The position numbers and the translations under genes were made by a program. The notes below the pieces were generated by a model. That model did no database searches, had not been told where the DNA came from, and saw only the letters and a list, made by a program, of their open reading frames with translations. A stretch of DNA of 64,000 nucleotides from Raphanus sativus (Eukaryota; Streptophyta; Magnoliopsida; Brassicales; Brassicaceae). Each line of letters opens with the position of its first letter. The first letter of the stretch is position 1. The stretch lies in the NCBI RefSeq assembly GCF_000801105.2, contig NC_079514.1:45264515-45328514 (forward strand), given 5' to 3'. Shown piece by piece: positions 22,299 to 34,112 of the stretch.

Positions 22299-23017
22299 AT
22301 GGCGAGAACGCGTAGCAGTCGCGGCAAGGAGAGGGAGGAAGGTTTGTTTTTTTTTATTTATCTCCTGTGGTTTTTTATTTTTATTCCGGTTGCTTAGTTT
22401 AAGCCTTAATTTCCGTTCCAGATGCTGGGGATTCCGCAGTCGAGAATGTCAAGCAATTACTACCGGAGCGGCTGTTTGCTACCGACCGTTTTCCAAGCGA
22501 GAGGACAAACATCTACTACTCGACGTCGGACTTCCTTTTGAGGGTTAGAGACGCTCTGAAGGGGTCGCCGGAGATGCTAGTGCTTCTGTCCTCTTGTTTC
22601 GGAGGGCTCTTCAATATCCCGGCCCGTAATCTGTACGCTGGATGGGTTGTACACAGCATGATGACACGCCAGGTGGTCACCAAGAAGAAATATGAGATGT
22701 GGCATGTCTTTGCCGGCAAACCGTTTCGTTTTTCTTTGATCGAGTTCGGGGAGGTTACTGGTTTGCCTTGTGGTGAGTTTGAAGATGGCTACACAATTGA
22801 GTACCAGTTACCGGAGACCGATGAGAACTACATGTACTGGGAAGAGCTAATCGGAAATAACAGGGATGTTCTTGTGGAGGACCTCCTCGCCAGTTACCGG
22901 ACATCGCCACACTTATGTGCATGGACACATGTATACGCTTTGAAGTACATGGACACTTATGTATACGTGGACGTCGTCATTTATTGTGCACGTGTACAGT
23001 ATTTGATTGTACATTGA
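22299..23017 (+). pseudogene. Truncated DUF1985-domain gene fused to minisatellite sequence
   Basis: Exon 1 is 22299-22341 (MARTRSSRGKEREE) and exon 2 starts at 22422; the 80-base intron has GT and AG ends. The joined frame runs 212 codons. About residues 35-175 match the DUF1985 domain of Brassicaceae Ulp1-protease-type Mutator-like elements: LPERLFATDRFPSERTNIY, FGGLFNIPARNLYAGWVVH, WHVFAGKPFRFSLIEFGEVT. After LLASYR (about 22900) the protein reads into tandem GTACAC repeats and stops at 23015-23017. The Ulp1-like C48 protease part is absent. A G-rich leader ahead of the ATG looks like a real 5' untranslated region. DUF1985 has no known molecular function that I can state. It could be a gene remnant or part of a non-autonomous element. 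Confidence 0.7.
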
Positions 23018-23580
23018 TGCTGACGAGGAATTGTGATGCATATTTGGACATGGCGATTTATTGTGCACATGTACACAGCACGAATGTATATTGTAGACTT
23101 TGTTCATATGGGGTGGGAATGAAGCCACTGATCTAGTTTAGTGTAATAGATAAATTTGTACACTTATAAAAGTACATTGTGTTTGTATGGAGGGGTTGTG
23201 CACATGTACACTAGCAACCAGAACATTGTACACTATGTGATGTATCAAAATGGGCTTATGGTCTGTTTTGTGTGGACACCTAACAAAACAAAAAATATTC
23301 ACATGGACGCTGTGTATGTTTCCATGTACATTGTACACTCTCATGAAGTGTTTACATGTGCACATTGGATGTACATCGCTATTTGGTGTACACATGTACA
23401 ATATATGTACATCTACCGCATATCATACTATGTACATACATTTGTGTACATGTGTACACTAAAGGCCTATGTACATGCTATGAACTAGTATAAACTAATG
23501 GCGATGTACAATCTACATGGACACATACGTAGAGTACACATGTTCATATGTTGTTGTGTCAGGTGTCCACCGTTAACTAC
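22905..23580. repeat. GTACACATGTAC minisatellite, left block
   Basis: Irregular tandem arrangement of palindromic GTACACATGTAC or GTGCACATGTACAC words with spacers such as TACATGGACAC and TTATAAAAGTACATTGTG. Longer units of about 150 bases, containing ATTTATTGTGCACATGTACA and GGGGTGGGAATGAAG, recur in the right block. All open frames here are by-products. Confidence 0.75.
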
Positions 23581-23612
23581 TACACAGAAACCAGACCATG
23601 TGCCCGATTTTT

Positions 23613-23694
23613 CTACATCACATAATGTACAATCTTCTCATAATTAGTGTACATGTACACTAACTATGAGAAGATTGTACATTATGTGATGTAG
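23613..23694. repeat. Perfect 29-bp-arm palindrome with an inner palindrome
   Basis: Arms 23613-23641 and 23666-23694 are exact inverted copies over 29 bases (CTACATCACATAATG... with its complement). Between them lies a second exact 18-base palindrome, TAGTGTACATGTACACTA, at 23645-23662. The right arm ends exactly where the MITE at 23695 begins. Confidence 0.85.
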
Positions 23695-24183
23695 GTAAGA
23701 CTGTCGTGGGTTATGGGAAAACTTTATTTATTAATCCTCCCCTTCTACAATTATCACTACCAAATTCGTGCAAGAAAATTTACAAAAAGAAAAAGACCAT
23801 GCAAGAAATAAATGTCGACTTCATGAACCTAAGTTTTCTGAAATAAAACCTTATAATGTGCATGAAGCAGATCAAAGAAGCACCTAAAGTAGTTTGCATT
23901 GGTAAAAAAAAATGTGCAAACCGCTTGGCAAATTGAGCTTATGTTAGAATGTAATGTTTTTAAAGTAAATGTATGCATGATTTAATAATATTAATAATTA
24001 AGAGGGGAAAACAGAACATGCATGCAATATATAGGCGTACGTTGATACTAAAATCACACATTTAGCTATCTAATGTGGAAGAAAACAATAATATGGAACA
24101 TGGGATAAGCATAACATTAAACACCATGAATACACGAGTGAATCAATGTACATAAGTTTTCCCATAACCCACGACAGTCTTAC
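23695..24183. mobile_element. MITE with perfect 30-bp terminal inverted repeats
   Basis: The 30-base end GTAAGACTGTCGTGGG... (23695-23724) is repeated exactly inverted at 24154-24183. The 489-bp interior is AT-rich with no gene. A clear target duplication was not found, so the superfamily stays open. It interrupts the minisatellite. Confidence 0.75.
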
Positions 24184-24660
24184 AAAACTAAGTATCGCTA
24201 TTTAGTGTACACATGTACAAATACATGTATATCACACTTATAAAAGTACATTGTGTTTGTGTAGTACAGATATACTAGTACATCACTCTGTCGTGTACAC
24301 ATGTACACTACATGTGTAGACAATGTACGCTGTGGGGTACATGGACACAAATGTATATCTGGACATTGCCATTTATTGTACACATGTACACAACATGTAT
24401 GTACATTGTTTACGTTGTGGTTATGGGGTGGGAATGAAGGCACTGAGCTAGTTTTGTGAAGTAGACAGATGTGTACACTTATAAAAATACATGTACACGA
24501 ACTATGAGAAAACTGTACACTGTGTGGTGTGAAAAATCTGGCTCATGGTCTGGTTTTGTGTGTAATAGATACATGTGTACAGTTTGGACAACAACAAATG
24601 TACGCATGTACGCTATGTAGCCAAACATGTTCATTGTACATTTTGGCTACTGAGCCATTG
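24184..24660. repeat. GTACACATGTAC minisatellite, right block
   Basis: Same motif family as 22905-23580, including a diverged copy of the 150-base unit (GGGGTGGGAATGAAGGCACTG at 24425). Part near 24490-24560 is an inverted relative of 23575-23641. Confidence 0.75.
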
Positions 24661-25507
24661 TCGGGTCCAGTGTCCTCATCTTCGTCTAGCAGCCACAAAT
24701 CTGGGATGTTGTTGGGGTCGTTTTTGAATATTTTTTCAAGCATCTCATCTCCGCTCGAAAGAGTCTCGTCTTGAAGTGAAACTCGATTGATTTTTTTTTG
24801 CAGCAAAACGTCCCAGAAATATGATGTCTTTCTGATCTTTTGATTTTTTTTGTTAGAATGAAGAAGATAACAAAAGTTGAACATGAGTGTGGGATAATGG
24901 AACCAATAAAATCTGGGCCGTCGGTTAGTGGGGTAGATGATGTAAGACATGATGTAATCGGATGGTTGAGAATTGGTAGATATAAGTCTTGTCAACAAAT
25001 GCAGAAATGATCTGCACCGTTCAAAAAAATAAAGATGAGGGGTGGAGAGAAGTTCCCGCTTATACACTCATAATTAGTTAGTAAAAAGTTAGCGTTTAGA
25101 ATTAAATAGTGACCAGCTAGTTAAGCCTAAAAGGAAGCAGTTACAAAAAACTGCCTTGGTAGCAGTAAGTGATCTATATTGTAATTAAAAACTTGAAACT
25201 GTCCCGTGGTGTAAATGTTTCATAAGAATATGTAGCTGCTATAGATCTCTTGGGATTAATCAATTGACCTCGATCGCCGGATCTCCACGATTACCAAAAA
25301 AAGAAAAAAAAACTAAGAGTTCCATGCTATGTACTCTAAAGTTTTTCCGACAGCAGCTAATTGTTGTTCCATGCACTATCAACACTTCAGACATCTACTT
25401 GTGACTCTTCCTTCTCATAGAAAAATGAAACATATATATGCAGGATTCCTGAATATGAGATGACTAACAAAAAATTAATTCTCTAACAAGCATAACTCAT
25501 TTCCCCT

Positions 25508-25726
25508 CAAGGGCGAAGCTAGAAATTTTATGTAGTGGGTGCACTATTAATAATAATAAAAAAAAAAGATATAAGAAGGATTTAAACCTGAATCAATGGG
25601 GGTGCACAACTTAGGTTTTACCATCTGATCTACCAAATTTTTAATGATTTAGCTCACGAAAACTGAAACATAAATATTATTAGGGGTGCACATGGACCCA
25701 TAGTACAAAGGGTGGCTTCGCCACTG
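25508..25726. mobile_element. hAT-type MITE
   Basis: Starts CAAGGGCGAAGCTAG and ends GGTGGCTTCGCCACTG, an imperfect inverted repeat of the CA-GGCGAAGC type common to small plant hAT elements. Flanking 8-mers TTTCCCCT and TTGCCCCC agree at six of eight places, a decayed target duplication at best. 219 bp, no gene. Confidence 0.55.
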
Positions 25727-25996
25727 TTGCCCCCTCGGCTTAGCCGCTCAAGTATCTACAGTACATATTCTCTAATATATTGTATGCTGAATTCTGTAGT
25801 TTGTTATTAATGTATCAAAGTGTTTATATACAACATAGACAAGCGTATTCTAACTAGAAATAAGAATATTATATTATCCTAAATCTCATTGGTTTGGCAT
25901 GAGAAAAAACAAACTGTAACAGAAGACGTTTGAGCCATTTGAGCTCACACGTTGCATCAGCTCACATAATTTTTAGATTCGAGTTATAATATGAGA

Positions 25997-27225
25997 CTAG
26001 ATTTTGATCCGCGCTTTCAAAGCGCGGAATACTTTATGATGTGAAATTCCTTTAACAATATTATAAAGTGCATGGTATATTGTCTATTTAACCTTTTGCA
26101 TTTAAATCCGCGTTTTTAAAATTCAATCCAGACCCGTATTCAATCCGCACTCGCGATCTAACCGGTAAATCTATTAATCCGATATATAATTTATCTTGGA
26201 TTTTAAGAAATAACCATTATTTAAAACTTCAATAAACCCGCAAATAGCTAAAACCCGATGCTACCAGTTTAATCGAAAAGTGATCGGTGTGTAATCCATT
26301 TTGATTTAACTTGTTATTTTTTAAATTTAAAATATAATCTCAATTTTTTCATTAGATATTAAATACTTAGCCATTTTAATTTTATTGTACTTTTTATTAT
26401 ATGTGGTAGCTCCAACTGTTTAATTGTTTTTATATATTTATGTGAAACAAAAAATAAAATAAAAATATTTTAAATTTTACTAAATTTTTAACATTATTTT
26501 ATTGTATTTATAATATTTATATGTATAATTATATATTGAATTGATTAAACTATTGATATACATATTACTTGCAGCCGACCCAATAACCCAATGACTAAAG
26601 CAGTCGGGTACAAAGTCTGCATAAATTTTAAAAACATTGACTTAAACATATTTTTACTTTTTATAACTTTTATAATTTAAAATTTTATTAAAATTGAACA
26701 AAATGATATATTATTTTATATACTAATACCACGTATATTGATCATATATCTTGAAAGCTAATATAATTTATTGGTTATTTCAGATTGTAATATTATTTGA
26801 AGACATTAAGTATTAATAGGATATTGTCAATCTATTAATTTTAGTTGTTAAATAGGATTTTTATATTTGTGAAAAAAGTTATTAGGATATTGTCTCTAAC
26901 GTATAAGACTTATTTTACGATTATTTGTAATCTTGTGAAGTATTTAGAAATTAAAAGTTACCATTTTTAAAAAATTTGTAGAATATACTAAAAACTTTTA
27001 ATGTACTAAAATTCATTAATTACTTTATGTTGCATATTAATAGGAAAATAGGATCTGCAGTGTACCAAATTTTCCATATTAATAGGAAATAAATCTTCTC
27101 AATTTAAATAGTTACCATAATATTTGTTTTTTAAAAAAATGATAATGGCACTCATGTAAATAGTTGAAAAGGCAAGGGGATGTCAAAAAAATGTCGGCTA
27201 TTTTAATTGTATTGATTCCAACTTA
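25997..27225 (-). mobile_element. Helitron 3' end and body
   Basis: At 25997-26000 CTAG with A outside, followed on the plus strand by ATTTTGATCC and a strong hairpin GCGCTTTCAAAGCGC at about 26011-26025: a minus-strand Helitron terminus. The 5' end could not be placed; 27225, the border of the next element, is an outer limit. AT-rich, no gene. Confidence 0.5.
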
Positions 27226-28118
27226 GTGGAGGTTATTGATTCTAGTATTTTTGTGGATTTAGAAAAAAGTTTTGGATTTGCAAATCATTGACAAATCTCT
27301 TGATTTCAAAATCAAACAAACATATTTCAAAATCAAAGATTAGATTTCAAAATCAAATTAAGTGGACTTTATAAATGAATGAAATGGATTTGCAACTAAT
27401 TCATCATCTTCATACGCTATATATATTTTCTTCTTCTGTAAAGGATCTGAAACCGAAGCATCTCGTGGACTAACAATAGATTCAGTAACCTCCCTAGGTT
27501 TCAAGACGCTGCTATTGTTAAAAACGGCATCTACGTATACTCCTCGCGTCTCACAGTTTCTAACATCTTTTCTCAAGCAGAGCATGTATTCCAGAATAAG
27601 CAACCAATCTATCATCATCTCTAGAAACGGAGCTGGGCTTAGTAATCCAGAAAACAGTTTCTTCTATATCAAGAGATTTATTGGTTGGAGTCTACTCAGG
27701 TTTTAGATATGTTTGTCAAGGATGAGGACAGGAACATCAAGACTCAATCTGGATGAGGTTGTAGCCTAGGTGATGTGGTTCAGTTTTGTCCTCGTGCAAG
27801 TGCAAATGTAGTTTTTTATAAAATTTGAAGTTTAACCGATATAATACAAATCCAAGCAAAATAACAAGATTTACCTCTGTATTTGTTTCTTTGTATTTTG
27901 ATCCTAAAAATACTCACAAATCCATTGAAGCACAATTTCAAATCAAATACTTAAACAAATCCTTGTAATTGAATAACACTTGATTTCAAAATCTATTTTA
28001 AAATCACAAAACCAATAACAATAGATTTGAATATAGATTTTAAAATCATAAAACCAATAACACTAGATTTGTTTTGAATTTGAAAATCCATTAAAATATG
28101 CAAACCAATAACACCTCC
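27226..28118. mobile_element. Harbinger-like element with TTA target duplication
   Basis: The left end GTGGAGGTTATTGATTC and right end CCAATAACACCTCC are imperfect inverted repeats, each flanked by TTA (27223-27225 and 28119-28121), as in PIF/Harbinger elements. Subterminal ATTTCAAAATCAAA words recur in both orientations. A minus-strand frame at 27358-27618 (86 codons, YIAYEDDELVANPFHSFI) may be a scrap of a former gene, but I do not recognise it. Confidence 0.55.
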
Positions 28119-28703
28119 TTAAAATTAATTGGTGATTAATGGATTGGTCCTAATTCTTTATATATAAGTTAATATTTCATAGAATTTCTGATTTGGGATA
28201 ATACATTATCCCTAATACTTCTCTTCGAGATGATGGCTTTTATCGTCCATAAATTTCAGAACTTTAGGACATTTATATTTGGTCGAGCGAGTTTTTAGTA
28301 CGACAGTTATATCCGGTCGAGAGGGTCAAGTATTAATTAGGGGTTTAGGTATTTAAGATATTTGCTCTGATACCATGTTAGATTCGGGTTATAGTATGGG
28401 TTTCCAATTTAAAACTAATTGGTGATTAGTGGATTAACTCTAACTCTTTATATATTACTTAATATTTCTTAGAATTCCCGATGTGGGATACATTATCCGT
28501 AATATTCTCTAACAAGCGTACAACTACCTCCTGTTACTCATAAGAGTCCTACATATTCTCATACAAAACACATCCTTGCTTCAAGAACTTACCCGTATAT
28601 AATAACCTGTTAACACATATTGAAATCGTTATCTAGATTTCACATCGCATATTGTTTTAAGGGTTAACTTGTATCAAAATATGTTTTTTCATTTAATTTT
28701 TAA

Positions 28704-31700
28704 CTAGATTTTAATCCGTTCGACCGAGCGGGTGTCAGTTTTCATTTTTATCTTTATTTGTACTAAATGTTAAACATCATTTTCAATGAGTATAATGTTT
28801 AATGCTTCTTGGTTAACTTTAAACTTAGTTATCAAGATTTTCAAAAAAGTATTTATTTTTTTGAAAATTTTAATTAGCTAAAATAACTAGGAACTTGATC
28901 TAAATTTGTAATAAGTATATGTTTGTATACGTGATAATATATATTTTTAACATTTACCTAATTAAATATTTTTAATATGGCATTTCTAGACATAATAATT
29001 TATATTTTATATTGAGTAATTATATTTTGTCTTGTAAACTATCAATGGAGCAAAACTTTATGATAATGTATAATAAAATTGTTGTATATATTATTTAAAA
29101 TATAGTGATGCTATATATTTTATATTTTCAACATTTATCGTACTGAATTTATATTGGGGTATTATTTATATGAAAGTATATGTAAGATTATATATTTATA
29201 TATTATAGAAATGATTCTTTTTATGTTACTTCTATTTTTTAGTTATTATAAATGATAAAAATATAAGGGATAATTTGTTCAAAAACCAAGGAAAACATGA
29301 AAACTAAGCATTTGCCAAAAATAGCGAAACAGGAGAGGTGATTGTGTAAGTGGGGGGGGGGGTGTTGATAAGTCGAGACTGACCTTTCGATCAGATCATC
29401 TTCTAGAGTAGTAGGTTATAGGGAAAGTACAGGTAGAAATCTTATAATATCTATACAAGTACAATAATATCTAAAGTAGATTTGTAAGATATACCTCGTT
29501 AAATGGAAACAAACAGTTAACTTCCGCAGGTGTAAGCATCTCCAATGACGACCTGACACATTCTCAATCACACAAACTCAAAAAGAAAAATTTTCACCAT
29601 CATGATCTTATCCAAACAAACATAGTCGAGAAATTGAAACCCTACACATATTAAATCATCAAGAACTTATGCCTTGAAAGAAGTCAATATTAGCAAAGTA
29701 CCAAAAACAATAGAAATTGAGGAAGTAGATACATAGGCGGAGAGTTTCATCAGAGACTCATGGGCGGAGCTTCGTCGTAGACTCATAGGCTAAAAACTAG
29801 ATCAGAGACGCAGCGGCCGAGAGCTTCACCGGAGACACAAAAGCCACTAAGAAATCTTACTTTGTTAAATGACCATTTAGTTGGTTTTATTAAATTATAA
29901 CCGGCATCATAATTTATTAGATGGGTATTTAGTTGAATATAGAACTAAGCAGATTCATGATTTTAACTTAATACCATAATAACTAATACACAAAACCCTA
30001 ATAACTAAATCCTAAATTCAATAGTAACCCCGGAATCCAAACTCTAATGTCTAGTCCATATACCCAAACACTAAACTCTATACCCTTATTCTCAATTCTA
30101 CCACCTACGCTCCAACATAAGTGTAAACAAGTTATGTAGAAAACTAAATTCGTATACAATTTATTTTTGATTTAACCAGCTAACATCTTTGTTCACCTAA
30201 AAACATGACGGTTAAAATTTTCGCTTAGCCGGATACTTTCTAAATGAACCGAGTGTCGTAACCTTTGACCGGTTAATTAGATTTTTTCTATATTACAGGT
30301 ACATAGGTTAATAAATGCTTAACCCAAACAAAAAATCTAATGCCCTAAATACTAAACCCTAAACCCAAAATACTAAATCCTAAACCCAGTAGGAAGCCCG
30401 GAACCCCAACCCTAGTCACTAACCCCTAAATCCTAAACCCTAAATCCTAAACCCAATAGTAATTCCAGAACCCAAACCCTAGTCATTAAACCCTAACCCT
30501 AAAATACTAACCATAAACCCAATAGAAACCCTTGAACCCAAACCCTAATGTCTAATCCCTAAATCCTAAACCCAAAAAACTAAAACCTAAATACAATAGG
30601 GATTAGACATTAGGTTTTGGTTATGGGTTCCTATTCGGTTTAGGGTTTAGCATTTTGGGTATAGTATTTTAGGTTTATTGTTTACGGTTTAATCACATTG
30701 GTTGGATTCCGGGGTTTCTATTGGGTTTAGAGTCTTGTATTTTGAGTTTAGGGTTCAAGACATTGGATTTATTGTTTGGATTAAGCATTTATTATTAAGG
30801 GTTTAGGGTATAATATTTTTTGGTGTGGTTATCAAAACCTTTATACCAACACACTTATTTTCAACCTTGCCCTTACACCTCCATGCAAGTGTAAACAAAT
30901 TATCTAAAAAAACTGATTTCTTATACAGTTATTTATCTTGTTGACGGGATAACTTGTCTTTTCACCCTAAACGATAATCTTTTTGGATGGCTAACTAATT
31001 AATGAACATGCCAATAATAATCTTAGCTATGATGTATATAAAATTGCTTGTTAATTTTGTAAGTTTGATAGCTTGTTAACAATATTGAGAAACATAACTT
31101 TCAATTATCCCTAAGAAACAAAATGGCAGAGAGATTCACCGGAGACGCAATAAAGGTGACGAGATTGAGATTCCAGTGCACCACCGGAGCTTGAGTTTTA
31201 TCAGTGCACTGCCCGAGTATGACATGAGAAGATTTGTGAACTATTATCAAAACAGAGAGAAAAAATGAGAGATGATTCAAGCAATTACAAGTTGGAGCAG
31301 GTGAGAGAAGATGGGGAAAGAAAGATTTTGAAATTCGAAACTTAATGAAAAAAAAAAGTAGATGTAAGAAGAAGTAAAAGATACAAATGCAGAAGATAAG
31401 ATTTTATCAAATCTTTTGCAAGATATCACCTATCAAAATGGTAGATTTCATTAAGTTCGTATAGGGGCATCAGAGTCCAAAAAAAAAGTCAATAGTGTCA
31501 AAACAGTAGACTTTGGTATATAGCTAATAAGGCATAAGTTCTTTGGTATGTGTCCTAATTTCTCAAAATATAATTACATAAATTTAAAAACAATATTGTT
31601 CATTAACTATTTAAAGTTAGGTTTATCAATTATTTTAGAATACACATAAATAATAAAATATGAAAAAATGAATATATTCTAGATTTATTAATTATTGTTG

Positions 31701-31862
31701 CCATATTTTTTTAGTTAGAATTTGATTTAGGAAATGCATTAACTAAACATAAAAGACAAAAAATCATAAAAAGTAAATTAATTAATAATTTCAGTGGCTT
31801 ACTATTGTAAATAATTATAAAAACTAAAGGGTAGTTTATATTTGTACTTCCCTTTTAATAGA
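28704..31862 (-). mobile_element. Candidate 3.2-kb Helitron
   Basis: On the minus strand it starts TCTATTAAAAGGGAAGTAC at 31862 and ends CTAG at 28704, with A at 28703 and T at 31863 outside. A hairpin (CCGCTCGGTCGAACGG) lies at about 28716-28731. The 5' end resembles those of other Helitrons in this window. No Rep/helicase frame. The interior includes GAGCTTCACCGGAGAC-type repeats and telomere-like words. The two ends are assumed to belong together. Confidence 0.5.
29990..30800. repeat. Degenerate telomere-like repeats in both orientations
   Basis: CCCTAAA, CCTAAACCC and CCTAAATACTAAA words dominate 29990-30600; from about 30600 the same words appear inverted (GGGTTTAGGGTTTAG, TTTAGGGTTTA). 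The switch makes a loose inverted repeat. Not a true telomere: units are irregular and mixed with other words. Confidence 0.75.
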
Positions 31863-31874
31863 TTTGATTTGGAC

Positions 31875-32670
31875 TTATTTTTGGGTTCACCCTTAAAGTG
31901 AATCTCTAGGTTCACCCAACCAATAGAAATCAGTCATTTCACAACTGATATCTTTTAAAAAAGAAAACAAAATATTATCGAGTTATATTATATTTTTAAA
32001 ATAAAAAATGTTAACTAATAATAAAAATAGTAATATATGCAAAAAAGGTTTTTAAAAATATTTTAACTCCGTCATTAAAACATTAAACCCTAAACTTTAA
32101 ATCCTAAACCCTTGGATAAATACTAAACTCTAAATTAAAAACATTAAACACTAAATCATAAGAAATACCAAATCCTTAATCATAAAAAGAGTTTAGGGAT
32201 TAGGATTAACGGTTTAGTATTTCTAAGATTTAGTGTTTTAGTGTTTAATGTTTTTGATTCAAAATTTAAGATTATCCAAGTGTTTAGAGTTTAACTAAGG
32301 GTTTAGGGTTTATAGTTTAGGGTTTAGGGGTTAGTATCTTGATGACGACATTAAAATATCTATTTTTTGCATATACTAGAGTTTAGAGTTTAAAATTATC
32401 ATATGGTTTTACGTATACCCAAGGGTTTAGGGTATACCCAAGGGTTTAGGGTTTAGGATTTAGAGTTTAGGGTTTTTCTTGTTAAAATATTTTTTTTTAA
32501 ATCATTTTTTGTAACTACTATTATTTTTATTTGTTTTTATTTTATTTATTTTAAAAACATAATATAATTTGATAATATTTTGTTTTTTTTAAAAGATATT
32601 GATTATGAAATACTTGATTCCTATTAGTTGGTGAATCTAAAGGTTCACCCTAGGGGTGAACACAAGAATA
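31875..32670. mobile_element. Inverted-repeat element with telomere-like core, copy 1
   Basis: Ends are inverted copies of about 90 bases: TGGGTTCACCC, TTCACCCAACCAATAG and TTTTAAAAAAGAAAACAAAATATT on the left; the complements on the right, ending GGTGAACACAAGAAT. The outermost part is itself palindromic (GTTCACCC..GGGTGAAC). The core holds CCCTAAACCC repeats on the left and GGGTTTAGGG on the right. No coding sequence. Confidence 0.7.
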
Positions 32671-32904
32671 ACTCTTTGATTTGATTACCATAATCACCAC
32701 ATAAATAACATATTAACTACTGCTATTTTCTTACTATAGTTTCTTAAAAAAAATCTATTAACGGGTAATTAAGTTATTGTGATGATCAATAATATATAAC
32801 ATTTTTTTGTTTTGTTAAAGTCAATACTATTGTTTTGTGATTATTAAATAAAATTAACCATATAAAGACTGATCTTCGCAAACTCGGTTATGCAATGAAC
32901 AAAG

Positions 32905-34112
32905 CTTAGGTTCAACCCCTAAGGTGAATCTCTACATTCACCCACTAATAGGATTTAGTTATTTAAGATTTGATATCTTTTAAAAAAGAAAATTAAATAA
33001 TAAAAATTTAGTGAAATAAAATTGTTTTAGATAAATAAAAAATAGTAGTAATTATCAAAAAAAAGTTTTTTGTTTAATATTGATAAATTTGTCGATAAAT
33101 ACTAAACCCTAAACCCTAAATTCTAAATACTAAACAATAAATCCTAAACCCTTGGGGAAAGGCTGAACCCTTGGACATATCCTATACCCTAAATCCTTAA
33201 ATTTAAACCAAACCCTAAATCATAAACTAAATTCTAAACCCTAAACTCTAAATCATGACCTCTAAAAGTAACTTATTAAATTCTAAACCCTAAACTCTAA
33301 TCCTAAAAGTAACTTATTACGTATACCCAAGGGTTTAGGATATACCCAAGGGTTTAGGGTTTGTTGATTTAGAGGTAAAAGAAAACAAATAACTTATTAA
33401 ATTATATTATCTTTTCAAAATAAAATTTAAAAATAAATAAAAATTATATTATCTTTTCAAAATAAAATTTAAAAATAAATAAAAATAGTATATAAAAACG
33501 AGTTAAAAAATTAATATTGTCAACAAAACACCAAACTCTAAACTTAATACTAAACCCTAAACTCTAAAAGTAACTTATTACGTATACCCAAGGGTTTAGG
33601 GTATACCCAAGGGTTTAGGGTTTGTTGATTTAGAGGTAAAAGAAAACAAATAACTTATTAAATTATATTATCTTTTCAAAATAAAATTTAAAAATAAATA
33701 AAAATAGTATATAAAAACGAGTTAAAAATTAATATTGTCAACAAAACACCAAACTCTAAACTTAATACTAAACCCTAAACTCTAATCCTAAACCCTAAAC
33801 CCTTGGATAAACCCTAAACCCTTGGAAAAACACTAAACATGTTGTCAACAAAACACTAAACCCTAAAATATAATCCTAAACCCTAAACTTTTGGGTAAAC
33901 CCTAAACCCTTGGGTAAACCCTAACCCTTGGAAAAACACTAAACATTTGGATAAATTCTAAACTATAAATCTTAAACACTAAACTCTAAATCTTATAAAT
34001 AAATATTTTTTTAAATAATTTATTTTGAGAACTATTGTTATTTTTATTTATTTAATCTTTTTATTTATTTTAAAAGCATAATGTAATTTGGCAAATTATT
34101 TTGTTTCCTATA
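32905..34112. mobile_element. Inverted-repeat element with telomere-like core, copy 2
   Basis: Begins GGTTCAACCCCTAAGGTGAA with TTCACCCACTAATAGG. Its core contains a local duplication: about 33320-33545 recurs at 33591-33770, including ACCCAAGGGTTTAGG and TCTTTTCAAAATAAAATTT. The far end is missing where copy 3 begins. Confidence 0.6.

Larger units (their letters stand above)
21945..25165 (+). mobile_element. Possible Mutator-like element carrying the DUF1985 fragment
   Basis: AGGCAGTT near 21952 recurs inverted as AACTGCCT near 25153, bracketing the DUF1985 gene, the minisatellite and an AT-rich right part. The shared end is short and no 9-bp target duplication was confirmed. The outline rests mainly on the known habit of DUF1985 genes to sit in such elements. 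Confidence 0.3.
25970..28514 (-). mobile_element. TRIM-type small LTR element split by later insertions
   Basis: The right LTR (28376-28514) begins TGTTAGATTCGGG and ends CTCTAACA. Beside it, at 28364-28375, GCTCTGATACCA is the complement of an initiator Met tRNA primer site, so the element reads on the minus strand. The left LTR is in two pieces: 25970-25995 (TTTTAGATTCGAGTTATAATATGAG) and about 28119-28215 (TTAAAATTAATTGGTGATT and onward). Roughly 2.1 kb of other elements lies between. The unbroken element would be only some 430 bp with 139-bp LTRs, typical of TRIMs. No coding capacity. Confidence 0.65.

Noticed and set aside
23156..23488. 110-codon frame rich in Y, V, H and C
   Set aside because: Entirely inside the GTACACATGTAC minisatellite; composition follows from the repeat.
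27358..27618. Harbinger transposase or Myb-like partner protein
   Set aside because: Only 86 codons, with no DDE or Myb motif visible; kept only as a possible scrap.
29990..34000. True telomere or subtelomere
   Set aside because: Repeat units are irregular, mixed with other words and switch orientation; gene order is internal to a chromosome arm.
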